Made by a program: the position numbers and the translations under genes. Under the pieces are notes generated by a model, which made no database searches, was not told the DNA's origin, and was given only the letters and a program-made list of their open reading frames with translations. This document shows positions 1 to 9,154 of a stretch of DNA of 64,000 bases, one piece after another. Numbering within the stretch: position 1 is the stretch's first letter; every line of letters begins with the position of its first letter. The DNA comes from Adiantum capillus-veneris (lineage: Eukaryota; Streptophyta; Polypodiopsida; Polypodiales; Pteridaceae): assembly GCA_014529385.2 (NCBI GenBank), contig CM043953.1, positions 96,539,342-96,603,341 on the forward strand, written 5' to 3'.

Positions 1-623
1 AGTAGAGAGAGAGAGAGAGAGAGTACACACGATATACGTGGTTCACCCAATGTGGGCTACGTCCACGGGAAAGCAGCCACTCAATGGCTTTAGTACTTTA
101 AAACAAGAAGTAGTTTACAAAGGGATTATACCCTTAATGGAGCTCCCGCCTTGCTTCACTCTCACCACCTCACACTAACCTTGTTGCATCAACTTCACAC
201 TATGAAATGTGTGTAGAAATGACCTCCTTTTATAGGCCAAAAGGGCTGCCCTCTCTTATGAGAGACAGCCATGTGTAGCCGCCCTTGTGCGAATAAGTCC
301 AAATTGGACCCTCCAATCCGCCCATGTGTGGCTGCCCTTGAGAAGACAATTCCGCTTTTGAATTCGGCCACCGGCCATTGAATTCGGCCATTGGCCACCG
401 GCCATTGACTTCCGACCACTGGCCACCGGCCATTGACTTCCGACCACCGGCCATCAGTCATTGACTATCGGCCACCGGCCAACCGACCGGTTGTTTTCCG
501 ACCACTTTCGGGCCACCGTTCGGCCATAATATTCCGGCGAAAAAGAATATTCCGGCAAAAAAAAAAGTCTCGAGGGCCTCCGCCCTCGAGGCCTTTAAAG
601 TTGCCCCTGAATCTTGTCCGTGA
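1..623 (-). repeat. Truncated LTR of the Copia-1 family
   Basis: This stretch aligns with the LTR at 5185-5969: AG microsatellite, the 'gttcacccaatgtgggctacgtcc' block (positions about 39-62), the TATAAAAGGAG box on the minus strand near 225-235, a run of CCGGCCA/CCGACCA-type short repeats (355-485) and the 'gcccctgaatcttgtccgtga' tail. It runs off the left edge and breaks at 'tccgtga', where the Copia-1 LTR begins at 624. The last ~140 bp of the normal LTR are missing. It could be a piece of a tandem element or an older LTR joined by deletion. Confidence 0.8.
355..485. repeat. Short GGCCA-rich tandem repeats inside the LTR
   Basis: Imperfect 15-30 bp units built on 'ccaccggccattgacttccga' and 'gaattcggccattgg' follow one another. 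A shorter version is present at 5637-5703. The stretch is missing from the LTR at 624-1167 because of a deletion near 987. This is an LTR-internal minisatellite with copy-number differences among LTRs. Confidence 0.75.
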
Positions 624-1167
624 TGTTAGGAAATAAGACATAGCTAAATAGATAATTGAGTAGATTACTTAATGGAGAGAGACAGATTTATATACACAAG
701 ATTATAGAGTAGAGAGAGAGAGAGAGAGAGTACACACAATATACGTGGTTCACCCAATGTGGGCTACGTCCACTGGAAAGCAGCCACTCAATGGCTTTAG
801 TACTTCAAAACAAGAAGTAGTTTACAAAGGGATTATACCCTTAATGGAGCTCCCGCCTTGCTTCACTCTCACCACCTCACACTCACCTTGTTGCATCAAC
901 TTCACACTATGAAATGTGTGTAGAAATGGCCTCCTTTTATAGGCCAAAAGGGCTGCCCTCTCTTATGAGAGACAGCCATGTGTAGTCGCCGGCGAAAAAG
1001 AATATTCCGGCCTTTAAAGTTGCCCCTGATTCCTGTCCGTGAAAATTTTGGTTTTCGGTGAGTGATTTTCCTTCACGCACGATGGCTTCTCCTCATAATG
1101 GGGGCCTTACAAATGTGCGCTTTTACCACAAAAAATTACAAGGGTAAATCAGGCTCCATACTTAACA
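624..1167 (-). repeat. Copia-1 3' LTR (internally deleted)
   Basis: It starts TGTTAGGAAATAAGAC and ends CATACTTAACA, like the partner LTR at 5185-5969, but is 544 bp against 785 bp. The difference is a deletion around 987, where 'gtgtagtcgcc' jumps directly to 'ggcgaaaaagaatattccgg', removing the GGCCA minisatellite. The purine tract lies just inside it at 1168-1180. Confidence 0.9.
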
Positions 1168-1180
1168 ATCTCCCACTTGG
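1168..1180 (-). other. Polypurine tract of Copia-1
   Basis: Read on the minus strand this is CCAAGTGGGAGAT directly before the 3' LTR (TGTTAAG...). A purine-rich tract at this position is the expected plus-strand primer site of an LTR retrotransposon. Confidence 0.7.
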
Positions 1181-1254
1181 AGACTGATCTCCAAACCAAA
1201 CCTGTGACTGCTTTCCATTCTGGCTTCTTATCCTTGAATGCCGATTGAAGATGA

Positions 1255-1761
1255 TCAAAAGCTCAACTTCTCCTTGTTGACCACCTTTGTAAACATGTCT
1301 GCAGGATTTTCACTTGTATGCACCTTTCCTAGCTTTAGTTGTCTCTCTTCCAAAAGAGTGCGTATGAAGTGATATCTCACCTCAATGTGCTTTGTCCTTG
1401 AATGAAAGGCTGAGTTCTTCGCAAGATGGATAGCGCTTTGTCTATCACTGTACAAGACACAATTGTCTTGTTTGAATCCAAGCTATTCTAAGAATCTGTG
1501 AAGCCACAGAATTTCTTTGCTTGCCTCCGTCATTGCTACATACTCTGCTTCCATGGTAGAAAGTGAAACCACTTTTTGCAGCTTTGAAGCCCAGCTTACT
1601 GCTGTGCCTCTAACCGTGAACACATAGGCAGTAGTTCTCCTTCGAGTATCTTTGTCACCTGCCATATCTGCATCAGCATACCCTTCTAGAAAAATATCAG
1701 TTCCTCCAAAATACAAAGCATTTGTTGTTTTCCCTTTTAGATACCTAAGTATCCACTTCAC
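1255..1761 (-). pseudogene. Copia-1 RNase H region, two reading pieces
   Basis: This continues the pol reading frame after a single stop just past 1768 (GKEH-stop, where a tryptophan is usual before QAVKWILRYLKG). Piece one (1483-1761) contains the RNase H words DADMAGDKDTRR and SLSTMEAEYVA. After a second stop near 1480, piece two (1255-1455) contains YSDRQSAIHLAKN, TKHIEVRYHFIR and the C-terminal NPADMFTKVV. These are the conserved Copia RNase H blocks. Only nonsense changes are seen, so the element was probably active fairly recently. Confidence 0.88.
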
Positions 1762-1767
1762 AGCTTG

Positions 1768-4308
1768 TCAATGCTCTTTACCTGGGTTGTCCATGAACCT
1801 ACTCACAACTCCCACTGCATGTGCAATGTCTGGCCTTGTCGAGACTATAGCATACATTGAAGAACCTACCGCTGTAGCATATGGAACTTTAGACATATAG
1901 GCTATCTCCTCTTGTGTCTTTCGACACATATCCTTCGTTAGTTTAAAATGACCAGCCAAAGGTGTAGAAACTGGTTTTGCATTTTGCATTGCAAACCTTT
2001 CTAGTACCTTCTTGATGTAATCTTCTTGAGATAGCTTTATTGTCTTCTTCGTCCTGTCCCTTGATATTTTCATACCAAATATCCTCTTTGCAGCACCTAA
2101 ATCTTTCATTGAAAAAGATTTGGATAGCTCCTCTTTTAGGTCTTTGATGTCCTGCATGTTAGCACTTGCAATCAACATGTCATCAACATACAACATTAGG
2201 ATGATGAATTTACCATCTCCCAAATTCTCCGTGTAGACGCAGTGATCCGAGTTGCATCTTGTGAATCCATGGTCCAACATCCATCGATCAAACTTCAAGT
2301 ACCATTGTCTTGATGCTTGCTTTAAACCATACAAGCTCTTCTTTAATCTGCAAACCATTTTCTCCTTACCTTTTACTTCATACCCCTTTGGTTGAAGCAT
2401 GTAGATTTCCTCCTCTAAGTCACCGTGAGGGAATGCCGTATTTACATCCATTTGCTCGAGATTTAGATCATGAGCAGCCACAAGGCTTAAGACAAGCCTA
2501 ATTGAGTTCATTTTTACAACAGGAGAAAGTATTTCATTGAAGTCAATACCTTTCTTTTGAGAAAAACCTTTTACCACAAGCCTAGACTTGTACCTTTTCT
2601 TCCCACCTTCTTCTTCCTTTAGCTTGTACACCCATTTGTTTTGAAGTGCCCGCTTACCTTTAGGCAACTCAACCAACTCCCATGTTTGGTTGCAATGTAG
2701 GGAGTCCATCTCCACTTGCATGCTCTTCGTCCATTCTTCTTTGGATTCATGTTGCATAGCTTCTTCATATGATTCCGGCTCTCCAGAATCTGAGATCAAG
2801 AGATGGTTGAAGGAAGGAACAAACCTTTCTGGAGGTCTACTTGCTCTTCTAGATCTTCGGGGAATAGGTTGAGGCTCCTCATTTGGTTGACGTTGTTGCA
2901 CATTGTCACCGTTTGCAGTCCTTGAGTCTTCACCGTCCTCAAGCTCCATGTACTCATCACCTGTTTCTTTTGTTTGTTTTCTTTCCAAGTAATCTTTGTA
3001 CATATTTTGTTCGTTAAAAATTACATCCCTTCTCCTTAAGATTTTACCATCTTCAGGATTCCATAGGCGATACCCAAAGTCTCCTTCTCCATAGCCAATG
3101 AAGAAACACTTTTTGGACTTTGCATTTAACTTTGATCTTAGGCTTCTATCTATGTGCATGAAAGCCTCACACCCAAACACTTTGAGAAATGCATAATGCA
3201 CCGGTTTACCTGTCCATGCCTCTTCTAGAACTCCCTCATCCAATGCCGTTGAGGGTGACCGATTGATTAAGTACACATACGTACTTACAGCTTCCGCCCA
3301 AAGCTCAAGCGGTAGGCCTGCATGTAGCCGCATGCTTCGTGCTCGTTCCATGATTGTCCTGTTCATCCTTTCTGAAATCCCATTTTGTTGAGGTGTCCTT
3401 GGGGTTGTCCTTTGCCTCCGAATGCCATAGCTAGCACAAAATCTTTCAAAAGCTTGGCTGCAATATTCGCCTCCATTGTCGGATCTGAGGCATTTAACCT
3501 TGGTACCTGTTTCATTCTCCACAAAGGCTTTCCACCTTTGAAATATGGAAAATACATCGGATTTATTCTTCATGACATAAACCCATGTTTTTCTGGTCGC
3601 ATCGTCTATGAATGTTACATAGTACAATGAGCCACCAAGTGATGGTGTACTTGCAGGACCCCAAACATCAGAATGAACCAACTCAAGTTTTTTATTTTTT
3701 CTTTCATTTCCTGATTTTTGAAATTTTACCCTCTTTTGTTTACCATAAGCACAATCTTCACAGAACTCTAAGTCCACTTCTTTCAAAGCTGGTAGAAGCT
3801 TCTTTGTTTGAAGGATTTGCATTCCTTTGGCACTCATATGCCCAAGTCGGTAGTGCCACACCGCTCTGTCAACTTCTGTAGTTGCTGCACAAGTTGAACG
3901 TTGCGTGCTAACAGTACACAAGTAAAGTGTACCGACTTTTTCACCCTTGGCAACCACCAAAGATCCCTTTGAGATCTTCCACCGTTTGTTTCCGAATGCA
4001 ATGTTGTGACCTTCATCGTCCAATTGTCCTGTAGAGATCAAATTTTTGCGAAGAGAAGGAACATGCCTAACATCTTTAAGCTTCCATTCATTTCCGTTAG
4101 CAGTTTTGACAGAAACTGTACCTTTGCTGACAATCTCACAAGCTTCATCATCTCCCAAGTATACATACCCAAAATTACCTTTGGTGTAGTCTTGGAAATG
4201 TTGCTTGTGTGGTGTCGCATGGAATGAAGCCCCGGAATCTACTATCCAGGAATTAGACACATTGTCTAATGAGAGAATTAGAGCATCTTGCTCTACTTTA
4301 CCTGCCAC
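1768..4308 (-). CDS. Copia-1 pol: protease, integrase and reverse transcriptase
   Basis: This is an open frame of 846 residues. In order: aspartic protease WIVDSGASFHATP (D24-S25-G26); GAG-pre-integrase zinc region (HYRLGHMS...CEDCAYGK, about 150-190); integrase core with HSDVWGP, LRSDNGGEY and QQNGISERMN, giving the D, D and E catalytic residues; then reverse transcriptase with WVYKLK, MDVNTAFPHGDLEEEIYM and the catalytic LYVDDMLIA. It is part of a longer polyprotein: the zinc knuckle lies upstream in the same frame behind one stop, and RNase H lies downstream behind another. The listed start is only the first methionine after the upstream stop. The product would copy and insert the element; it is not a host enzyme. 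Confidence 0.93.
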   Translation of the reverse strand: MAGKVEQDALILSLDNVSNSWIVDSGASFHATPHKQHFQDYTKGNFGYVYLGDDEACEIVSKGTVSVKTANGNEWKLKDVRHVPSLRKNLISTGQLDDEGHNIAFGNKRWKISKGSLVVAKGEKVGTLYLCTVSTQRSTCAATTEVDRAVWHYRLGHMSAKGMQILQTKKLLPALKEVDLEFCEDCAYGKQKRVKFQKSGNERKNKKLELVHSDVWGPASTPSLGGSLYYVTFIDDATRKTWVYVMKNKSDVFSIFQRWKAFVENETGTKVKCLRSDNGGEYCSQAFERFCASYGIRRQRTTPRTPQQNGISERMNRTIMERARSMRLHAGLPLELWAEAVSTYVYLINRSPSTALDEGVLEEAWTGKPVHYAFLKVFGCEAFMHIDRSLRSKLNAKSKKCFFIGYGEGDFGYRLWNPEDGKILRRRDVIFNEQNMYKDYLERKQTKETGDEYMELEDGEDSRTANGDNVQQRQPNEEPQPIPRRSRRASRPPERFVPSFNHLLISDSGEPESYEEAMQHESKEEWTKSMQVEMDSLHCNQTWELVELPKGKRALQNKWVYKLKEEEGGKKRYKSRLVVKGFSQKKGIDFNEILSPVVKMNSIRLVLSLVAAHDLNLEQMDVNTAFPHGDLEEEIYMLQPKGYEVKGKEKMVCRLKKSLYGLKQASRQWYLKFDRWMLDHGFTRCNSDHCVYTENLGDGKFIILMLYVDDMLIASANMQDIKDLKEELSKSFSMKDLGAAKRIFGMKISRDRTKKTIKLSQEDYIKKVLERFAMQNAKPVSTPLAGHFKLTKDMCRKTQEEIAYMSKVPYATAVGSSMYAIVSTRPDIAHAVGVVSRFMDNPGKEH

Positions 4309-4365
4309 ATTGGCCTCCGATGTTGGCTTGTTGTCTTGAGACTCCGTCTCCTTCTTCTTCTTGGA

Positions 4366-4632
4366 CTAGCAATCCTTCTTGACGTGGCCCTTCTTGCCGT
4401 AGTTCCAACATTCAAGAACTGACTTTGTGCGTGACTTGCTCCGCCTTGGGCGATCACGACCCTTTTGGTTTTTGAACCTCTCCTTAAGCCTTCCTCTTGT
4501 TTGCACTGATAGTGCAGCACTTGATGATTCTCCTGTGCTTCTCCTTCGCATTTCCTCGCTTAGGAGAACACCCACAACATCATCAAACTTAAGAGTATTT
4601 GTGCCAGAGATAGAATTACTTACATCCATCAC
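4366..4632 (-). pseudogene. Copia-1 gag C-terminal part with a mutated zinc knuckle
   Basis: The frame continues gag after a frameshift near 4630 (expected SWDSLVMDVSNSISGTNTLKFDD). It ends with CWNYGKKGHVKKDC, a CCHC knuckle whose second cysteine has become tyrosine, followed by a stop. The following 57 bases are in the same frame as the pol ORF, so one nonsense codon separates them. The lost cysteine would be expected to weaken nucleic-acid binding by the capsid protein. Confidence 0.85.
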
Positions 4633-5120
4633 AAGGCTGTCCCAACTATCCCCGGTAGAGATGATAGTATAAGGAGAGCACGCACTTCGTCATCGAAGTT
4701 GATTTTCACTGATCGAAGTTGACTTATGTTTGTGTTAAAGTCATTTAGGTGTTCTGCAACTGAACCATTCTCTGCCATCTTTAGATTGAACAAGCGCTTC
4801 ATAAGAAATACCTTATTGGATGCCGATGGTTTCTCGTAGAAGTCGTCAAGTGACTTCATCAAGTCCTCAGTGGTCTTCATCTCCGAAACATTGAAGGCCA
4901 CCGTTGACGCCAAGCTTAACAAGATTGTTCCCAGTGCCTTTCGATCAAGGACAATCCATGCTTCATCTTCCATTGTTGCGGGCTTCTTCGCAAGACCGCC
5001 TAGTCGCAAATAGAGGTCCTTCTGGTAGAGATAGTCTTCAATCTGCATCTTCCAATGTTGGTAGTTTTTGCCGTTGAACTTCTCAATCTTGAGCTTCCCT
5101 TCCTCCGCCATAACTCCCAC
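4629..5120 (-). CDS. Copia-1 gag N-terminal part
   Basis: There are 163 residues starting MGVMAEEGKLKIEKFNGKNY, about 50 bp inside the primer-binding site. The block KFNGKNYQHWKMQIEDYL, followed by LDRKALGTILLSLAS and later FLMKRLFNLKMAENGSVAEHL, is the UBN2-type gag of Tnt1-like Copia elements. It builds the particle that encloses the RNA. The frame is lost at its C-terminus (SLPGIVGTAL-stop) by a small indel, and the protein continues in the 4366-4632 frame. Confidence 0.88.
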   Translation of the reverse strand: MGVMAEEGKLKIEKFNGKNYQHWKMQIEDYLYQKDLYLRLGGLAKKPATMEDEAWIVLDRKALGTILLSLASTVAFNVSEMKTTEDLMKSLDDFYEKPSASNKVFLMKRLFNLKMAENGSVAEHLNDFNTNISQLRSVKINFDDEVRALLILSSLPGIVGTAL

Positions 5121-5170
5121 TCAATTCAAGGAATCCTTTCCTTGAGATAATTTAGCTACGAGCAAACCTT

Positions 5171-5182
5171 GCTCTGATACCA
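5171..5182 (-). other. Copia-1 primer-binding site
   Basis: On the minus strand this reads TGGTATCAGAGC, complementary to the 3' end of initiator methionine tRNA, two bases from the 5' LTR end (CCTAACA-AC-TGGTATCAGAGC). This is the usual Copia primer site. Confidence 0.9.
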
Positions 5183-5184
5183 GT

Positions 5185-5969
5185 TGTTAGGAAATAAGAC
5201 GTAGCTAAATAGATAATTGAGTAGATTACTTAATGGAGAGAGACAGATTTATATACACGAGATTATAGAGTAGAGTAGAGAGAGAGAGAGAGTACACACA
5301 ATATATGTGGTTCACCCAATGTGGGCTACGTCCACGGGAAAGCAGCCACTCAATGGCTTTAGTACTTTAAAACAAGAAGTAGTTTACAAAGGGATTGTAC
5401 CCTTAATGGAGCTCCCGCCTTGCTTCACTCTCACCACCTCACACTCACCTTGTTGCATCAACTTCACACTATGAAATGTGTGTAGAAATGGTCTCCTTTT
5501 ATAGGCCAAAAGGGTTGCCCTCTCTTATGAGAGACAGCCATGTGTAGCCGCCCTTGTGCGAATAAGTCCAAATCGGACCCTCCAATCCGCCCATGTGTGG
5601 CCGCCCTTGAGAAGACAAGTCCGGTTTTGAATTTGGCCACCGGCCACCGGCCATTGACTTCCGACCACCGGCCATCAGCCATTGACTACCGGCCACCGGC
5701 CAACCGACCAGTTGTTTTTCGACCAATTTCCGGCCGTCGTTCAACCATAATATTCCGGCGAAAAAGAATATTCTGGCGAAAAAAAAAGTCTCGGGGATCT
5801 CCGCCCCCGAGGCCTTTAAAGTTGCCCCTGATTCTTGTCCGTGAAAATTTTGGTTTCCGGTGAGTGATTTTCCTTCACGCACGATGGCTTCTCCTCATAA
5901 TGGGGGCCTTACAAATGTGCGCTTTTACCACAAAAAACTACAAGGGTAAATCAGGCTCCATACTTTACA
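5185..5969 (-). repeat. Copia-1 5' LTR
   Basis: This is a 785-bp LTR, TGTTAGG...TTTACA on the plus strand, adjacent to the primer-binding site. It contains an AG microsatellite (about 5271-5292) and a minus-strand TATA box near 5495-5505. The GGCCA minisatellite is present at 5637-5703. Confidence 0.92.
5495..5505 (-). promoter_or_regulatory. TATA box in the Copia-1 5' LTR
   Basis: On the minus strand the sequence is CCTATAAAAGGAG, a canonical plant TATA context. It is conserved in the other two LTR copies (near 225-235 and 930-940). It probably marks the U3/R promoter for the element's transcript. Confidence 0.65.
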
Positions 5970-6430
5970 GTTTTGGCACTGGTCGACAAAGGTTTCAGCC
6001 GTCAGGAAGCTGAAATATGTGAATCAAGCTGCAGACGCGTGCGATGCGGTTTGTATCGTATGCAATCGCCAAATCGGTAGAAAATTGGCCAATTGATGGC
6101 TTGTCGTAACCTTAAAAAACTGTGTGCCGCAAGGTCGAACTGTTGGATTGACTGTAAATCCAGAAATTTACTGTGATGATGCTCACCGTATCGAAGAGGA
6201 GAGCCGTAGAGCAACGGGTTCTGTGAACCGTATAAGTCCCTTGGTGGGAAGACTCCTGGGAAGGGCCGCTGAGAATGGCCAAGAGTCAATTGAATGGCCA
6301 AAGGCCTTTGTAAATGTGAATCCTCAAGCCTTTTAGGCGCAGGCAGCGAGCAGTCTTCAACGATGAGGGTGATGATGACTTGGTGGCTTGCACAGGCCAG
6401 CTATGGCCGCGAGCTAAAGATGACCATGCC

Positions 6431-6478
<48 letters not shown>

Positions 6479-6489
6479 GAGAGTACCAA
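5970..6489. other. Unassigned sequence, possibly interior of a decayed LTR element
   Basis: No coding family is recognised. It sits between the outer edge of Copia-1 and a putative primer-binding site at 6490, and includes an AG run (6432-6475). Its place just inside that site suggests the 5' internal part of the element whose LTR is at 6503-6795. Confidence 0.35.
6432..6475. repeat. (AG)n microsatellite
   Basis: About 22 uninterrupted AG dinucleotides. Confidence 0.95.
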
Positions 6490-6501
6490 GCTCTGATACC
6501 A
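6490..6501 (-). other. Primer-binding-site remnant
   Basis: The plus strand reads GCTCTGATACCA, i.e. TGGTATCAGAGC on the minus strand, one base from a TGTAAG LTR edge. This is the same initiator-Met primer site as Copia-1. Confidence 0.6.
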
Positions 6502-6502
6502 G

Positions 6503-6795
6503 TGTAAGAAACTAGGCAACTAGGCTCTACTGGATCCTCCTCCAACCTCCCTTTATAGGTGGGCTCCTAGCCCCTTGCCCTAGACAGATCCCCTGTCCAC
6601 ACTGCCTAGCCCGGTCCTTGGCCGTAGTCCTTGCCTAGCCTAGTTCTTAGGGTATGGAACCCATGTCCTGACAGATGTAGCACCTTTGCGAGCACCACCA
6701 ACATAGGAGTACCTTCACCAAAAGTGACCATGGAGGAATCTACATCAGGGGAAAAAAAGAGCCAACAAAAGGCAAGCCAAAAGGACCAGCTTACA
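6503..6795 (-). repeat. Small LTR (293 bp) of a decayed element
   Basis: It is bounded by TGTAAG at the left and CTTACA at the right, a perfect 6-bp inverted end pair, with the primer-binding site directly on its left. It contains 'ccctttataggtgggctcc' (6551-6569), a possible minus-strand TATA region. The Gypsy-A reverse transcriptase is cut at its right edge, so this element or a deletion removed the rest of Gypsy-A. No second LTR is seen in the window. Confidence 0.55.
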
Positions 6796-6796
6796 A

Positions 6797-7252
6797 ACTA
6801 CAATTTGATATTGATATTGTAGTAAGATCCCTGATCTCCAAAGCTAACTGGAATTGATCATATCCTGAATAAAGATCACCCATGGAGTAAATAGATCTAC
6901 CTACAAAGGCCTCAGCAAATTCATCCACAATTGGGCAAGTACCCACATTACGGATTGTTACCTTGTTAACAGGCTGTATATCCTGTATAAACCTTAAAGT
7001 ACCATTTTTCTTCAGAACAGTAAACCATCGATTGGAATATGATGCACATGATGGCTCCAAAATTCCCATTGGAATCTTTTCATTAAGCAAATTGATAAGC
7101 TTTGGCAAGTGAGCTTTAGGAACTGGAATAGGATGCAAGCTCCATGGCATGTGTGGAACAGTGAAAATAACCATCACTGAAACAACACTTGGATCCACAC
7201 ACCCAATCTCACTTGACTCAAAAGAAAAAGCTTTACCATGTTTTTCGAGCAT
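6797..7252 (-). pseudogene. Gypsy-A reverse transcriptase, N-terminal part
   Basis: The reading frame includes PIPVPKAHLPKLINLLNEK, GILEPSCASYSNRWF, KKNGTLRFIQDIQPVNKVT and IYSMGDLYSGYDQFQLA-EIRDLTT. These correspond to the RT fingers and palm up to the first catalytic aspartate (MGDLYSGYD). The catalytic YxDD part is absent because the element is truncated at 6796. The same blocks occur in fragment B at 28763-29256. Homology to Gypsy RT is clear; the clade is less certain. Confidence 0.82.
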
Positions 7253-7334
7253 ACCTTGAAAACATTTGATCTCCTCTTCATTGAGGAAACCGTCTTCTCC
7301 AACCTTCAGCTACTATAGTGTCTCCTTAGTAAAC

Positions 7335-7907
7335 TTATGCCCTATGTTCTTTTGATCTCTGAGTATAGGCTGTCGAAGCCTCCTTGAGCATCCCATCACT
7401 TCCTTCTGGCAGCGGTGTAGCTACTGGCCTTACTTTCTTTGCAACAGTCTTGTATTTTGTCTCTACCTGTGCTTCAACAGTTTCACCTGAATCATCTTCA
7501 ATATGCATAAGGGCTTCATATATACTTAACTCATCATACATGTCCATTGAATGAACCTTGACCACTTCAGTTCCACTTTGTAACCTATTTTGCCTGATCT
7601 CCTCAAGCTCTGACATAGTATCTACATAAGATACCTCTTCAAAGACTCTTGAAATCACATCATCTGATTCAAGCACATCACAACCCTTCAATTCACTTTG
7701 GATACCTGAAACATACTGTTTTTCCCATTTTGGTAAATCATTAAATTTTTTGAAAGAGACTGAACCTTTAGATGTTAACCCCAAAAACCCAGAAGAGAAA
7801 GCTTCACTTTGCGAGAACTTATCCTCACTTGTACCACCATAGTCCCGCTTTATAATGGCACTCCGAGAAAATCCTGTGCAAACCTGTGTTCTCTTAACTC
7901 CTTGCAT
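7335..7907 (-). pseudogene. Gypsy-A linker between protease and RT
   Basis: The 190-residue frame overlaps the end of the protease frame, so a frameshift lies between them. It contains KVHSMDMYDELSIYEALMHIEDD, followed by KYKTVAKKVRPVATPLPEGS. A near-equal block (YKHVAKKVKPVASSLP) occurs in fragment B around 29300-29375. I know no separate enzyme activity for this part; it is the connector preceding the RT in this family. Confidence 0.65.
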
Positions 7908-8497
7908 ATCTTTGGCATTGGATGATCACGTAAACTGTCCTTATTCCTGGCATGGTCAATGCATATAGTCAAGAATTGTACTCCTTTCTTACCATCTCGG
8001 CTCCGAACCCTGGCATAGGCCGAGCCATCATCCAACACTTTGGTTTTCATTTGTACAGCCGTAATGTAGGGTTGCCTCAAAATTAAAGGATAAGAGGAAT
8101 GTTCTTGTATAAAGAAATTTTTCTCATCACAGACATCCCCCACAGTTACCTTAACATTGGCACATGCACCATAGAGGTCGCCTAGAAGCATATTGGCAGC
8201 TCGAATCCGCCAGCCATGGTCCACATCAATAGTCCATTTCCCCTTCTTGTGCAAGATTTTAGCCATCAAATTGATCTTTGATCCATGATCTATGAGTGCT
8301 AAGACCAGTTCTTCGATGTCGCCAAGCTTCACAACAGTTTCGGTTGTTGCTCTAGCCCAATGAGTCCTTGAAAAGTGACTCCTTGGTATGCTTTCACTAT
8401 CTTCATCTTCATTGAAATGAACATGTCTTACCTTAGGTACGGTTGGATTTGACACCACCACAGACCTCGAATCTTCTTCTTCTTCAAGATTCGCCAA
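7850..8497 (-). pseudogene. Gypsy-A aspartic protease
   Basis: The 215-residue frame contains the active-site region ALIDHGSKINLM (about residue 66 on), then a glycine/tryptophan-rich part (WTIDVDHGWRIRAANM), GACANVKVTVGDV and YPLILRQPYITAVQMKTKV. This is the fold order of a retropepsin-like protease. The usual D-T/S-G triad is D-H-G. Fragment B has the same LIDHGSKIN, so this is a family feature and not a local mutation. Confidence 0.75.
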
Positions 8498-8499
8498 AT

Positions 8500-9150
8500 A
8501 CTCTTCATAGTCATCTAGAATTGCTTCAATGTGGCAAACCGCATGGCTCTTAAATGACTCTGGCTCCTATTCACTTGGTATCTACCGCTTCCTTTTGATA
8601 ATGTCAATTATCTCCTCATGAAACTCACGTTTGGCAATGCCCAAAATATCACCCAATGTGAGCTCCACTTTGCTATTCAGAATTCACTCTTCAAAAACGT
8701 TCTTTAAATCTGTAGCTAATTCAATGTCAAAATTAAGCTTATATGAGGGTCCCCTGGGTTTACCTTACTTTTTATCCTTAGGTGCATCCTCCATCACCAC
8801 ATCAGGAGCGGGCTTAGGAGTAGGAGCTTCTTTTTCACTGTTGAATCTCATTGTCCTTTTTGATGTCCCAGGAGCTTCTTCATCTCTTTTCCACTTTTCC
8901 TACACCATAGCCTCATTAAATTGAGACTTGGTAATGAATGCATACACCGAGAGGGAATCCGCTGGATCAGTCCATCCTCTGGTTTCTCGAATTGAATTCC
9001 CTACTTGACGAAGCTCCCCATAAGTTACCTGTCCTATTTTCACTCTCTTCAAAGAATAAGTCCATAATTGACCCTTGGTATCTGCACCATCATCATCACC
9101 CTTCTCATAGACTTGCAGACCATATGTAGCTGCTTCTACAAGAGCAACAT
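8500..9150 (-). pseudogene. Gypsy-A spacer between gag and protease
   Basis: There is no long open frame, but decayed coding can be read on the minus strand: YKLNFDIELATDLKNVFEE, then NSKVELTLGDILGIAKREF and HEEIIDIIKRKR. Fragment B has the matching words near 30480-30600. The role is unknown. Confidence 0.55.
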
Positions 9151-9154
9151 TATG

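Larger units (their letters stand above)
624..5969 (-). mobile_element. Copia-1: Tnt1-like LTR retrotransposon, minus strand
   Basis: The element has LTRs at 624-1167 and 5185-5969 (both TGTTAGG...ACA), a primer-binding site at 5171-5182 and a purine tract at 1168-1180. Domain order on the minus strand is gag, zinc knuckle, protease, integrase, reverse transcriptase and RNase H, the Copia (Ty1) order. Gag wording (KFNGKNYQHWKMQIEDYL) and protease (WIVDSGAS) match the Tnt1/Tork type. Coding damage is light: one frameshift in gag, a stop after the zinc knuckle and two stops in RNase H. No matching target duplication is seen: 'cgtga' precedes 624 and 'gtttt' follows 5969. The insertion therefore appears rearranged at one or both edges. 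Confidence 0.92.

Noticed and set aside
5171-5182. tRNA gene suggested by GCTCTGATACCA
   Set aside because: It is a 12-base primer-binding site next to an LTR edge; no cloverleaf arms surround it. The same applies at 6490 and 39215.
5970-5990. Target duplication for Copia-1
   Set aside because: 'cgtga' before 624 and 'gtttt' after 5969 do not match, and the sequence after 5969 does not continue the truncated LTR of 1-623.
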